Origin: Halomonas sp.
GTDB taxonomy: Bacteria > Pseudomonadota > Gammaproteobacteria > Pseudomonadales > Halomonadaceae
Assembly (NCBI RefSeq): GCF_020832045.1
Contig: NZ_JAFIFK010000004.1
Coordinates: 1-43,331, forward strand
Direction: 5' to 3'
DNA length: 43,331 nucleotides
Shown here: positions 8,948 to 16,969 of the stretch, piece by piece
Layout: each line of letters starts with the position of its first letter
How positions within the stretch are numbered: position 1 is the first letter of the stretch
Translations under genes and position numbers: made by a program
Notes under the pieces: generated by a model
Told to the model about the DNA's origin: nothing
Seen by the model: only the letters and a program-made list of their open reading frames with translations
The model's database searches: none

Positions 8948-9475
8948 ATGCCAAGAATAATAATGCTCTACGTTCGCTGGGTGGATGCGTTCAATCGGGT
9001 GATTGGACGCATCGTCATGTTCATGATCTTCGTCATGATCGGGGTGCTGCTCTACGCCTCGGTAGCGCGTACCGCTTTCAACAGCCCGCTGATCTGGAGC
9101 ATCGAAGTCTCCCAGTTCCTCATGTCCTCCTATTATCTGCTGGGCGGCGCCTATGCCATGCAGATGGGCTCCCATGTGCGCATGGACCTGTTCTATTCGC
9201 GCTGGTCCGATCGCACCCGCGCCTGGGTCGATGCTTTGACCATCCTGCTGCTGATCGTCTTCCTCGGCGCGTTGCTGTTCGGGGGTATTTCCAGCACTGA
9301 ATACTCCCTGCGCTACGGCGAGAAGAGCTATACCGCCTGGGCGCCGCGACTGGCACCGATCAAGATCATCATGACCTTCGGCGTCTTCCTCATGCTGCTG
9401 CAGAGCGTGTCGACCCTGTTCAAGGACATCGCCCGCGCCCGCGGCGTTCGTCTGGAAGGGGAGACCCTCGAATGA
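8948..9475 (+). CDS. dctQ: TRAP transporter small permease (DctQ)
   Basis: A 175-residue protein with four hydrophobic helices, the size and layout of DctQ subunits of TRAP transporters, which pair with the large permease to move a substrate with sodium ions. Blocks such as WSIEVSQFLMSSYYLLGGAY and GSHVRMDLFY are typical of the family. Its stop codon overlaps the dctM start by 4 bp. The ATG at 8948 has no strong ribosome site; an in-frame ATG at 8963 is an alternative. It opens the operon running to at least 16954. Confidence 0.9.
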   Translation: MPRIIMLYVRWVDAFNRVIGRIVMFMIFVMIGVLLYASVARTAFNSPLIWSIEVSQFLMSSYYLLGGAYAMQMGSHVRMDLFYSRWSDRTRAWVDALTILLLIVFLGALLFGGISSTEYSLRYGEKSYTAWAPRLAPIKIIMTFGVFLMLLQSVSTLFKDIARARGVRLEGETLE

Positions 9476-10794
9476 GCTACGAGATGATCGCCCTGCTGAT
9501 GTTTTCCACCATGATGCTGCTGCTGCTGACCGGACAGCGGGTGTTCGGCGTGATCGGCTTCGTCGGTGCCACCGCCTCGCTGTTGATGTGGGGGCAGGGC
9601 GGGGTGGAGATGCCCTTCAGCGCCGCCATCCAACTGATGAACTGGTACCCCCTGCTGACGTTGCCGCTCTTCATCTACATGGGCTATATGCTCTCGGAGT
9701 CAGGCATAGCCGGGGAACTCTACGAGATGTTCCACGTGTGGATGGGCTCGCTTCGGGGCGGCCTGGCGGTGGGCACCATAGGCCTGATGGTGGTGGTTTC
9801 GGCGATGAACGGGCTGAGCGTAGCGGGGATGGCCATTGGTGCCACCATCGCCCTGCCGGAGCTGCTGCGGCGCGGCTACGACAAGGTGATGGTGACCGGC
9901 GTGATCCAGGCCGGAAGCTCGCTGGGCATCCTGGTGCCGCCCAGTGTGGTGCTGGTGCTCTACGGCATGATCGCCCGCCAGCCGGTGAGCCAGCTGTGGC
10001 TGGCCGGGGCCATTCCGGGGCTGATCCTGGCGGCCATGTTCGTCATCTACATCGTCATCCGCTGTCGCCTGCAGCCGCACCTGGGGCCGGCGCTTCCCGC
10101 CGAGGAGCGCCAGATGAGCCTGGGAGCGAAGCTCAAGCTGCTGCGTGCCGGCATCCTGCCACTGCTGATCTTCTTCTTCATGACCGGACTGTTCCTGATG
10201 GGTGTGACCAGCCTGGTGGAGAGCTCGGCGGTGGGCGCGGTGTCGGCGACTCTGGCGGCGCTGGTCAAGCGGCGTCTGAGCTGGAAGGTGATCGAGAGCA
10301 CGGTGCGCAAGACGCTTGGCATCAGTTGCATGTTCATGTGGATCATTCTCGCGGCGCTGTGCTTCGGCGCGGTGTTCGACGGCCTCGGTGCGGTGCGCGC
10401 CATCGAGAACGTGTTCCTCGACCGGGTCGGCATGAGCCCGTGGCAGATACTCGTGATGATGCAGCTCTCCTACATCCTGCTCGGCATGTTCCTCGACGAC
10501 ACCGCCATGCTGGTGATCGTGGCGCCGCTCTACGTTCCTCTGGTGATCAGCCTCGGCTTCGATCCGATCTGGTACGGCGTGCTCTATACCATCACCGTGC
10601 AGATCGCCTACATGACCCCGCCGTTCGGCTACAACCTGTTCCTTATGCGCGCCATGGCGCCGCCGGAGGTGTCGCTCGGCGACATCTACCGCAGCGTCTG
10701 GCCTTTCGTCGGCATCATGCTGATAGGGCTGGCGCTCATCACCATCTTCCCGCAATTGGCGCTGTGGCTGCCGCAGCTCTATCGCGGCTACTGA
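9472..10794 (+). CDS. dctM: TRAP transporter large permease (DctM)
   Basis: A 440-residue, about 12-helix protein of the DctM family, the ion-coupled translocation subunit of a TRAP transporter. Helical segments are evenly spread and the family blocks GASLGILVPPSVVLVLYGMIA-like (around 145-165) and TPPFGYNLFLMRAMAP (around 382-398) are evident. Starts inside the dctQ stop (ATGA overlap) and is followed 92 bp later by the binding protein, giving the order Q-M-P. Substrate is not readable from the permease; the downstream enzymes suggest an amine or amino alcohol, or a derived acid. Confidence 0.93.
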   Translation: MSYEMIALLMFSTMMLLLLTGQRVFGVIGFVGATASLLMWGQGGVEMPFSAAIQLMNWYPLLTLPLFIYMGYMLSESGIAGELYEMFHVWMGSLRGGLAVGTIGLMVVVSAMNGLSVAGMAIGATIALPELLRRGYDKVMVTGVIQAGSSLGILVPPSVVLVLYGMIARQPVSQLWLAGAIPGLILAAMFVIYIVIRCRLQPHLGPALPAEERQMSLGAKLKLLRAGILPLLIFFFMTGLFLMGVTSLVESSAVGAVSATLAALVKRRLSWKVIESTVRKTLGISCMFMWIILAALCFGAVFDGLGAVRAIENVFLDRVGMSPWQILVMMQLSYILLGMFLDDTAMLVIVAPLYVPLVISLGFDPIWYGVLYTITVQIAYMTPPFGYNLFLMRAMAPPEVSLGDIYRSVWPFVGIMLIGLALITIFPQLALWLPQLYRGY

Positions 10795-10886
10795 CCCAGG
10801 AGGTGAACCGACGCATCACGGGCGTGAAACCGAAGCGATCTTTTCCAGCGTATTTAAACAACAAGACGCAGTGAGGGTGAAGAGCC

Positions 10887-11945
10887 ATGACCAATCGTCG
10901 CGATTTTCTCAAGAAGGCGGGACTTGCCACCGCCGCCACCGTGGGGGCCACGACCCTTGCGGCGCCCTATGTACATGCCCAGTCGCGCCGGCCGATTCGC
11001 TGGCGCCTGCAGACCTACGCCGGGCCGGCACTGGCCGCCCACGTCATCAAGCCCTCCATCGACGCCTTCAACAAGGCGGCCAACGGCGAGATGGAGATCG
11101 AGCTCTACTACGCCGACCAGCTGGTACCCACCGGCGAGCTGTTCCGGGCCATGCAGCGCGGCACCATCGACGCCGTGCAGAGCGATGACGACTCGATCAA
11201 CGCCCCGGTGGACGTCTCGGTGTTCGGCGGCTATTTCCCCTTCGCCTCGCGCTACAGCCTCGACGTGCCGGCGCTGTTCCACCACTACGGACTCAAGGAG
11301 ATCTGGGAAGAGGCCTACGGCGAGATCGACGGTGTGACCTGGCTGGGCTCAGGCGCCTGGGACCCCTGCAACTTCGTCACCCGTGACCCGATAAGAAGCC
11401 TCGAGGACCTGCGCGGCAAGCGTGTGTTCACCTTTCCTACCGCCGGGCGCTTCCTCAGTCGCTTCGGCGTGGTGCCGGTGACCCTGCCGTGGGAGGACAT
11501 CGAGGTCGCCATGCAGACCCGGGAGCTCGACGGCATCGCCTGGGCAGGCATCACCGAGGCCTATACCGTGGGCTGGGCGGATGTCAGCAACTACTACCTG
11601 ACCAACAACATTTCCGGCGCCTGGGCCGGTTCCTACTTTGCCAACACCGACCGCTGGAACGAGGTGCCGGAGCACCTGCAAATGCTGTTCAAGCTGTGCA
11701 TGGACAGCTCCCACTACTACCGCCAACACTGGTATTGGTGGGGCGAGGCGCATTACCGCACCACCGGCGGCAAGCTCGAACTGACCTCGATCCCCGAGGA
11801 GGAGTGGCAGCAGCTGGAGGACGAGGCCTTGGCCTTCTGGGACGAGATCGCTGCCGAGAGCGACCGCAGCGCCCGTGTGGTGCAGATACTCAAGGACTAT
11901 CGCCAGACCATGCAGCAGGCAGGCCCGCCTTACCGCTATGGTTGA
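10887..11945 (+). CDS. dctP: TRAP transporter solute-binding protein (DctP), Tat-exported
   Basis: A 352-residue extracytoplasmic binding protein of the DctP superfamily. The N-terminus has a twin-arginine signal (NRRDFLKKAG) and an AAPYVHA cleavage region, so it is probably exported folded by Tat. Family blocks include IRSLEDLRGKRVFTFPTAGR and a tryptophan/tyrosine-rich C-terminal half (HWYWWGEAHYR). GAGGG-type ribosome site lies before the ATG. The gene is followed at once by a GC-rich hairpin (11950-11979) that may favour high SBP expression compared with the enzymes downstream. The ligand cannot be named from sequence; dicarboxylates are common for the superfamily, but the neighbouring gamma-glutamyl ligase and dehydrogenases argue for an amino alcohol or amine-derived ligand. 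Confidence 0.9.
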   Translation: MTNRRDFLKKAGLATAATVGATTLAAPYVHAQSRRPIRWRLQTYAGPALAAHVIKPSIDAFNKAANGEMEIELYYADQLVPTGELFRAMQRGTIDAVQSDDDSINAPVDVSVFGGYFPFASRYSLDVPALFHHYGLKEIWEEAYGEIDGVTWLGSGAWDPCNFVTRDPIRSLEDLRGKRVFTFPTAGRFLSRFGVVPVTLPWEDIEVAMQTRELDGIAWAGITEAYTVGWADVSNYYLTNNISGAWAGSYFANTDRWNEVPEHLQMLFKLCMDSSHYYRQHWYWWGEAHYRTTGGKLELTSIPEEEWQQLEDEALAFWDEIAAESDRSARVVQILKDYRQTMQQAGPPYRYG

Positions 11946-11949
11946 GGGT

Positions 11950-11979
11950 AGGGGGCGGGCGCCCTGGTACCCGCCCTCT
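11950..11979 (+). other. intergenic hairpin after dctP
   Basis: Arms AGGGGGCGGG and CCCGCCCTCT pair at 9 of 10 positions around a 10-base loop, starting 5 bases after the dctP stop. No U-tract follows, so it is more likely an mRNA-protecting or partial-termination hairpin than a full terminator. Confidence 0.5.
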
Positions 11980-12029
11980 GTAGTGCCTGAACAGCGAACG
12001 ACAACGACAAGCGGGTCGAGGAAGCCGAG

Positions 12030-13409
12030 ATGAGCCGACTCCAGGCAAGAGACGTAACCAACGCCGACGATGCCCGACGTATCGTCGAACAGCGTGGCCT
12101 GAGCCACGTCAAGGTGGGCATGTTCGACATGGATGGCGTTATGGTCGGCAAGTACATGCGCCGCGACAAGTTCTTTCACGCCCTGAGGGAGGGCTTTGCC
12201 TTCTGCGACGTGGTGCTGGGCTGGGACAGCAAGGACGAGCTGTATGACAACGTGAAGTACACCGGCTGGCATACCGGCTATCCGGATGCCGCGCTGCGCG
12301 TGATACCCGAGAGCTGCCGCGACCTGCCCTGCGAGGGCGACATGCTGCTGTTCCTGGCCGAGTTCACCGGGCCGGCCGGGGAGATCTGCCCACGTGGCCT
12401 GCTGCGCCGCGTGCTGGCCAGGGCCGAGGAGATGGGCTTTCACGCCTGCGCGGCGCTGGAGTATGAGTTCTTCCTGTTCCAGGAGACCCCGGAGTCGATC
12501 CGTGAGAAGGGCTTTCGCAACCTCAAGCCGCTGACGCCGGACATGATGGGCTACTCCATGCTGCGAAGCTCCGTGCACGGCGAGCTCTATCACGAGCTGC
12601 TGGCCATGGCCGAGACGATGGACTTCCCCATCGAGGGGCTTCACACCGAGACCGGGCCCGGCGTGCTGGAAGCGGCCATTTGTGTCGACCGGGCTCTGGC
12701 CGCCGGCGACAAGGGGGCGCTGTTCAAGACCTTCACCAAGGTGTGGGCTCAGCGCCGCGGGCTGATGGCCACCTTCATGGCCAAGTGGTCGCCGGACTAC
12801 CCCGGCCAGAGCGGCCATATCCACCTCTCGCTCAACCATGCCGACGGCGGCGAATCGGCCTTCTTCGACGCCGACAAGCCCCATGGCATGAGCGATATCC
12901 AGCGCCACTTCGTGGCCGGCCAGCAGCAGCTGATGCCGGAGTTCCTGGCCATGTTCGCCCCCACGGTAAACAGCTACACCCGTCTGATTCCCGGCTTCTG
13001 GGCACCCACCGACGCCACCTGGGGCGTGGAGAATCGCACCACCGCGCTGCGGGTTATCCCCGGTAGCGCCAAGGCGCAGCGGGTTGAATACCGCCTGGGC
13101 AGTGCCGACGCCAACCCCTACCTGGCGCTGGCCGCGGCGATCGGCTCGGGCCTGTACGGCATCGAGCACCGGCTCGAGCCGGACGAGGCGGTAACCGGAA
13201 ATTCCTACGAGCTGAACCATCCCGAGCACCAGGCGCTGGCACACACGCTGTGGGAGGCCGCCCAGCGGTTGAAAGCTTCCGGCGCGGCGCGCAGCCTGTT
13301 CGGCGATGCCTTCGTCGAGCATTTCGCGGCCACGCGGGAATGGGAGGAACGCCAGTTCCGACGCCATATCACCGACTGGGAGCTCGATCGCTATTTCGAA
13401 ATTATCTGA
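12030..13409 (+). CDS. glutamine synthetase-like gamma-glutamyl-amine ligase
   Basis: A 459-residue member of the glutamine synthetase superfamily, in the group that joins glutamate to amines (PuuA, IpuC, Streptomyces GlnA3/GlnA4). Visible: N-terminal beta-grasp DMDGVMVGK; metal and glutamate residues in YEFFLF (145-150) and GPGVLEAAI (209-217, where true GlnA has GPGQxE); SGHIHLS (261-267); NSYTRLIPGFWAPTDATWGVENR (314-336); and RVEYRLGSADANPYLALAAA (351-370). All nucleotide and metal blocks look intact, so it should be active, but the position before the conserved glutamate differs from ammonia-using GlnA. It lies in a plus-strand run with a TRAP importer, aldehyde and alcohol dehydrogenases and an amidotransferase-like hydrolase, which suggests ATP-dependent gamma-glutamylation of an imported amino alcohol. 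Polyamine substrates are less likely because no PuuB-like oxidase is in the run. Confidence 0.85.
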   Translation: MSRLQARDVTNADDARRIVEQRGLSHVKVGMFDMDGVMVGKYMRRDKFFHALREGFAFCDVVLGWDSKDELYDNVKYTGWHTGYPDAALRVIPESCRDLPCEGDMLLFLAEFTGPAGEICPRGLLRRVLARAEEMGFHACAALEYEFFLFQETPESIREKGFRNLKPLTPDMMGYSMLRSSVHGELYHELLAMAETMDFPIEGLHTETGPGVLEAAICVDRALAAGDKGALFKTFTKVWAQRRGLMATFMAKWSPDYPGQSGHIHLSLNHADGGESAFFDADKPHGMSDIQRHFVAGQQQLMPEFLAMFAPTVNSYTRLIPGFWAPTDATWGVENRTTALRVIPGSAKAQRVEYRLGSADANPYLALAAAIGSGLYGIEHRLEPDEAVTGNSYELNHPEHQALAHTLWEAAQRLKASGAARSLFGDAFVEHFAATREWEERQFRRHITDWELDRYFEII

Positions 13410-13444
13410 GGCTGGGCCGGCTGCACGACGCCAGCACTGCGTTG

Positions 13445-13498
13445 GAGCCTCGAAATCTGCTCATTGGCTACAGCCAACTCCGCGATTTCTCGGTGCTC
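13445..13498. repeat. imperfect palindromic intergenic element
   Basis: A 54-bp near-palindrome: outer arms beginning GAGC and ending GCTC, with a matching AAATC / GATTT segment inside, and a perfect core TTGGC-TACA-GCCAA. It sits between the ligase and the aldehyde dehydrogenase. From memory, many gammaproteobacterial genomes carry a dispersed element with the pattern GCTCA-TTTAC-loop-GTAAA-CTCCGC; here the core pair is changed on both sides (TTGGC/GCCAA), which keeps the stem. Confidence 0.5.
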
Positions 13499-13575
13499 CG
13501 CCTTGTTCTGACGCCGTTCGCGCGGCCCCGACAGGGTTGGTGAAAGAAATGGATTTGATAGCAGGAGAACGCCAA

Positions 13576-14961
13576 GTGGCCATACAGAAAACGATTTCTC
13601 CCGTCGACGGGTCGGTCTACGTCGAGCGGGAGCTGGCCGACCCGGCGCAGGTCGAGGCGGCCTTGGAGAGGGCGGTAACGGCGCAGCGCGAATGGCGCGA
13701 GACGAGCCTCGTCGAGCGTGCGCGACTGTGTTCGAAGATGGTCGATGCCTTCGTTGCCCGACGCGACGAGTTGGCGCTGGAGCTGACCTGGCAGATGGGC
13801 CGGCCGATCGCCGTGGCCGGCGGCGAGATCGGCGGTTTCGAGGACCGGGCGCGCACCATGATCGCCATGGCCGAGGAGGCGCTAGCGCCGATCCGCCTCG
13901 CCGAGAAACCGGGCTTCACCCGCTACATCACTCGCGAGCCGCTGGGCGTATCGTTCATCGTGGCGCCATGGAATTTCCCCTTCATGACGGCGGTGAATGC
14001 GGTGGTGCCGGCGATCATGGCCGGCAACGCGGTGATCCTCAAGCATTCCGCCCAGACCCCGCTGTGCGCCGAGCGCTTCCAGCAGGCCTTCGATGAGGCC
14101 GGACTGCCCGAGGGTATTTTCCAGCACCTGCACCTCTCCCATGACGCCGCCGAGGCGGTGATTCGGGATGCACGCATCGCCCACGTCTCCTTCACCGGCT
14201 CGGTAGCAGGCGGGGCCATGATCGAGCGCAATGCTGCCGGGCGCTTCATTGCCACCGGGCTGGAGCTGGGCGGAAAGGATCCGGCCTACATCCGCGCCGA
14301 CGTCGACCTCGACGAAGCGGTGCCAGGGGTAATGGACGGCGCCTTCTTCAATTCGGGCCAGAGCTGTTGCGGCATCGAGCGCATCTACGTGCACGAGTCG
14401 ATCTTCGACGACTTCGTCGAGCGTGCGGTGGCCTGGGTACGACAGCTCAAGTTGGGCAATCCTACCGACCCCGCGACCACATTGGGGCCGCTGGTACGTC
14501 CCGCGGCGGCGGACTTCGTGCGCGGCCAGGTCGAGGAGGCGGTGGCGGCCGGGGCCAGGGCGTGGATCGACCCCGGTGACTACCCGCTTTCGCGGCCCGG
14601 TAGCACCTACCTCGCGCCCCAGGTGCTGACCGGCGTCGACCACTCGATGCGGGTCATGACGGAAGAGAGCTTCGGCCCGGTGGTCGGTATCATGCCGGTG
14701 GCGGATGATGACGAGGCCGTGCGGCTAATGAATGACAGCGATTACGGCCTTACCGCAGCGGTGTTCACTCGCGACCTGGCGGTAGGCGAGGCGCTGGCGG
14801 CCCGGCTGGAAGCCGGCACCGTATTCACCAACCGCTGTGATTATCTCGATCCGGAGCTGGCCTGGACCGGCGTCAAGCAGTCGGGGCGTGGCTGTTCACT
14901 CTCCCGTATCGGCTACGAGTCGCTGACCCGGCCCAAGTCCTTCCACCTCAAACACGCCTGA
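13576..14961 (+). CDS. NAD(P)-dependent aldehyde dehydrogenase
   Basis: A 461-residue aldehyde dehydrogenase oxidising an aldehyde to its acid. The motifs are PWNFP (131-135), FTGSVAGG in the cofactor fold (~207-213), catalytic base E230 in ELGGKDP and nucleophile C264 in GQSCCG. The GTG at 13576 is chosen because AGGAG lies eight bases before it, in the same AGGAGAACGCC context that precedes the next gene. An in-frame ATG at 13549 has no such site, and longer extensions are not ALDH-like. The resulting length is normal for the medium-chain succinate-semialdehyde dehydrogenase-like group. In context it could oxidise a gamma-glutamyl aminoaldehyde, made by the alcohol dehydrogenase next door, to a gamma-glutamyl amino acid. 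The substrate assignment is inference. Confidence 0.88.
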   Translation: MAIQKTISPVDGSVYVERELADPAQVEAALERAVTAQREWRETSLVERARLCSKMVDAFVARRDELALELTWQMGRPIAVAGGEIGGFEDRARTMIAMAEEALAPIRLAEKPGFTRYITREPLGVSFIVAPWNFPFMTAVNAVVPAIMAGNAVILKHSAQTPLCAERFQQAFDEAGLPEGIFQHLHLSHDAAEAVIRDARIAHVSFTGSVAGGAMIERNAAGRFIATGLELGGKDPAYIRADVDLDEAVPGVMDGAFFNSGQSCCGIERIYVHESIFDDFVERAVAWVRQLKLGNPTDPATTLGPLVRPAAADFVRGQVEEAVAAGARAWIDPGDYPLSRPGSTYLAPQVLTGVDHSMRVMTEESFGPVVGIMPVADDDEAVRLMNDSDYGLTAAVFTRDLAVGEALAARLEAGTVFTNRCDYLDPELAWTGVKQSGRGCSLSRIGYESLTRPKSFHLKHA

Positions 14962-14979
14962 CCCGCCCAGGAGAACGCC

Positions 14980-16161
14980 ATGCGTCATGACATCAGCCAC
15001 TTCACCATGGGCTGGAACTATCCCTCGAACATTCTCACCGGGGCCGGGCGCATCGGCGAGCTACCAGCGGCCTGCAAGGCGCTGGGCATGGGCGCTCCGC
15101 TGCTGGTTACTGACCCCGGCCTGGCGGCGCTGCCGATGGTTGAACAGTGCGTCGAGGCATGCCGGGAGGCCGGCCTGCGTATTGCCGTGTTCAGCCAGGT
15201 CAAGGGCAACCCTACCGGGCGCAACGTGCTCGACGGTATCACCGCGTTTCGCGACGGCAGCCATGACGGCGTGATCGCCTTCGGCGGCGGTTCGGGACTC
15301 GATGCTGCCAAGGCGGTGGCACTCATGGCCAACCAGCGCGAGGGGCTGTCGCTGTGGTCATTGGAGGATATCGGTGACAATTGGAAGAACGCCGACGCCA
15401 AGGCCATCGCCCCCATTGTCGCCGTGCCCACCACCGCCGGCACCGGATCCGAAGTGGGGCGTGCCTCGGTGATCACCGACGAGGCGGAGCACGTCAAGCG
15501 CATCATCTTCCACCCGGGTATGGTACCGGCGACGGTGATCCTCGACCCCGAACTCACCGTTGGGCTGCCGCCAGCGGTGACCGCCGCCACCGGCATGGAT
15601 GCGCTGTCGCACTGCATGGAGGCGTGGTGCTCGCCGCTTTTCCACCCCATGGCCGAGGGCATCGCGGTGGAGGGCATGCGCCGTATCGATCTCTACTTGC
15701 AGCGCGCCTACAGCGACGGCAGCGACTTGGAGGCCCGCATGAACATGCTGGTCGCCTCGAGCATGGGCGCCACCGCTTTCCAGCGCGGCCTGGGTGCCAT
15801 GCACGCCCTGGCGCATCCCCTCGGCGCTCTGTTCGATGCTCACCATGGAACCCTGAACGCGGTGCTGATGCCTTACGTGCTGCGTGCCAACGAGCGCGCC
15901 ATCGGCGAACCGATGGTTCGCCTGGGGCGCTATCTCAACCTGGACCAGCCGGGCACGGCGGCGGTGATCGACTGGGTGCTGAGCCTGCGTGAGCGCCTTG
16001 GCATCCCGCATACGCTGGCAGAGCTCGGCATGGACCTACGCCAGGCCGACAAGGTCGGGCGAATGGCGGTAGTCGACCCGTCATCGGGCACCAATCCGGT
16101 CGCTTTCGACGCCGACGAGTACCGCGACATTTTCGTTGCCGCCGTGGAAGGCAGGCTTTGA
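14980..16161 (+). CDS. iron-containing alcohol dehydrogenase
   Basis: A 393-residue group III (iron-type) alcohol dehydrogenase. The nucleotide-binding region holds GGGSGLDAAKAVA (102-114) and PTTAGTGSEVG (150-160). Divalent metal ligands D207, H211, H275 and H289 match the spacing of FucO. AGGAG precedes the ATG and only 18 bp separate it from the aldehyde dehydrogenase, so the two are co-transcribed. An alcohol dehydrogenase next to an aldehyde dehydrogenase and a gamma-glutamyl ligase is the main reason for suspecting an amino alcohol as the pathway substrate. Such enzymes can also work in the reducing direction, and the true substrate cannot be read from sequence. Confidence 0.9.
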   Translation: MRHDISHFTMGWNYPSNILTGAGRIGELPAACKALGMGAPLLVTDPGLAALPMVEQCVEACREAGLRIAVFSQVKGNPTGRNVLDGITAFRDGSHDGVIAFGGGSGLDAAKAVALMANQREGLSLWSLEDIGDNWKNADAKAIAPIVAVPTTAGTGSEVGRASVITDEAEHVKRIIFHPGMVPATVILDPELTVGLPPAVTAATGMDALSHCMEAWCSPLFHPMAEGIAVEGMRRIDLYLQRAYSDGSDLEARMNMLVASSMGATAFQRGLGAMHALAHPLGALFDAHHGTLNAVLMPYVLRANERAIGEPMVRLGRYLNLDQPGTAAVIDWVLSLRERLGIPHTLAELGMDLRQADKVGRMAVVDPSSGTNPVAFDADEYRDIFVAAVEGRL

Positions 16162-16234
16162 TCGCTTGGGCGTGAGTGTGCGAGGTGGCGAGTCTGGCGA
16201 AGCCAGGGAAGGATTACTGAAAGGAGATTCATCG

Positions 16235-16954
16235 ATGCGCATTGGGCTACTGCAGTGCGATGACGTGGCGCCTGAACTGCGCGAGGCCCATGGCAACTAT
16301 CCGGAAATGTTCGCGGACCTTTTCCATCGGGTCGAGCCAACGCTCGAGTTTCGCGTCTGGCGCTGTCAGGACGGCGAAATTCCCGACGATATAGACGCCG
16401 TCGATGCCTGGATGACCACCGGTTCCAAGCACGGCGTCAATGATGGGCTGGCCTGGGTCGACGCGCTGTGCGACTTTGTGCGCGAGCTGTGGCGGGCCGG
16501 CAAGCCGCTGGTGGGCATCTGCTTCGGCCACCAGCTGATGGCCAAGGCGCTGGGCGGTGAGGTGGTCAAGAGCGAACGGGGCTGGGGGGTAGGCATGTCG
16601 TTCAACCGCGTCACGGCGCGGGCGGCATGGATGGAGCCGTGGCAGCCGGGCATCGACCTGCTGGTCAGCCACCAGGATCAGGTCGAGATGCTGCCCCCCG
16701 AGGCCACCATCGTGGGCGGCAGCGACTTCTGCCCTCACTACCTGATGCAGATCGGTGAACACTTCCTCGGCGTGCAGGGCCACCCCGAATTCACCAAGTC
16801 CTACTCCCGCGACCTGATGGCGCTGCGCCGTGAGCTAGTGGGAGAAGAGCGGGTGAGCCAGGGCGAAATGTCCCTGGCTGCCTCGGTGGACGATTCGTTG
16901 ATGGCTCGCTGGATTCTCAATTTTCTGCAGCGGGCGATAGAAGAGCGGGGTTGA
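16235..16954 (+). CDS. class-I glutamine amidotransferase-like hydrolase
   Basis: A 239-residue stand-alone class-I glutamine amidotransferase domain with an apparent Cys-His-Glu triad: C96 in GICFGHQ, H183 and E185 in QGHPEF. It has no synthetase partner domain, so it is unlikely to feed ammonia to a biosynthetic enzyme. Within this run it is a good candidate to hydrolyse the gamma-glutamyl bond of the pathway product, releasing glutamate, much as PuuD does in putrescine breakdown, though it is not of the PuuD (C26) type by its motifs. AAGGAG lies eight bases before the chosen ATG; a longer frame starting at 16136 has no such support. It ends 15 bp from the convergent DadA-like gene, closing the cluster. 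Confidence 0.85.
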   Translation: MRIGLLQCDDVAPELREAHGNYPEMFADLFHRVEPTLEFRVWRCQDGEIPDDIDAVDAWMTTGSKHGVNDGLAWVDALCDFVRELWRAGKPLVGICFGHQLMAKALGGEVVKSERGWGVGMSFNRVTARAAWMEPWQPGIDLLVSHQDQVEMLPPEATIVGGSDFCPHYLMQIGEHFLGVQGHPEFTKSYSRDLMALRRELVGEERVSQGEMSLAASVDDSLMARWILNFLQRAIEERG

Positions 16955-16969
16955 TGCGCCCGGTTTGAT

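Noticed and set aside
9700..10755. A 351-codon minus-strand frame opposite dctM
   Set aside because: Full of His, Gln, Arg and Asp, with no domain; a mirror of the hydrophobic DctM codons.
11349..13367. A 672-codon minus-strand open frame opposite dctP and the ligase gene
   Set aside because: It is antisense to two well-supported genes, has no family motifs, and arises from high-GC codon bias of the plus strand.
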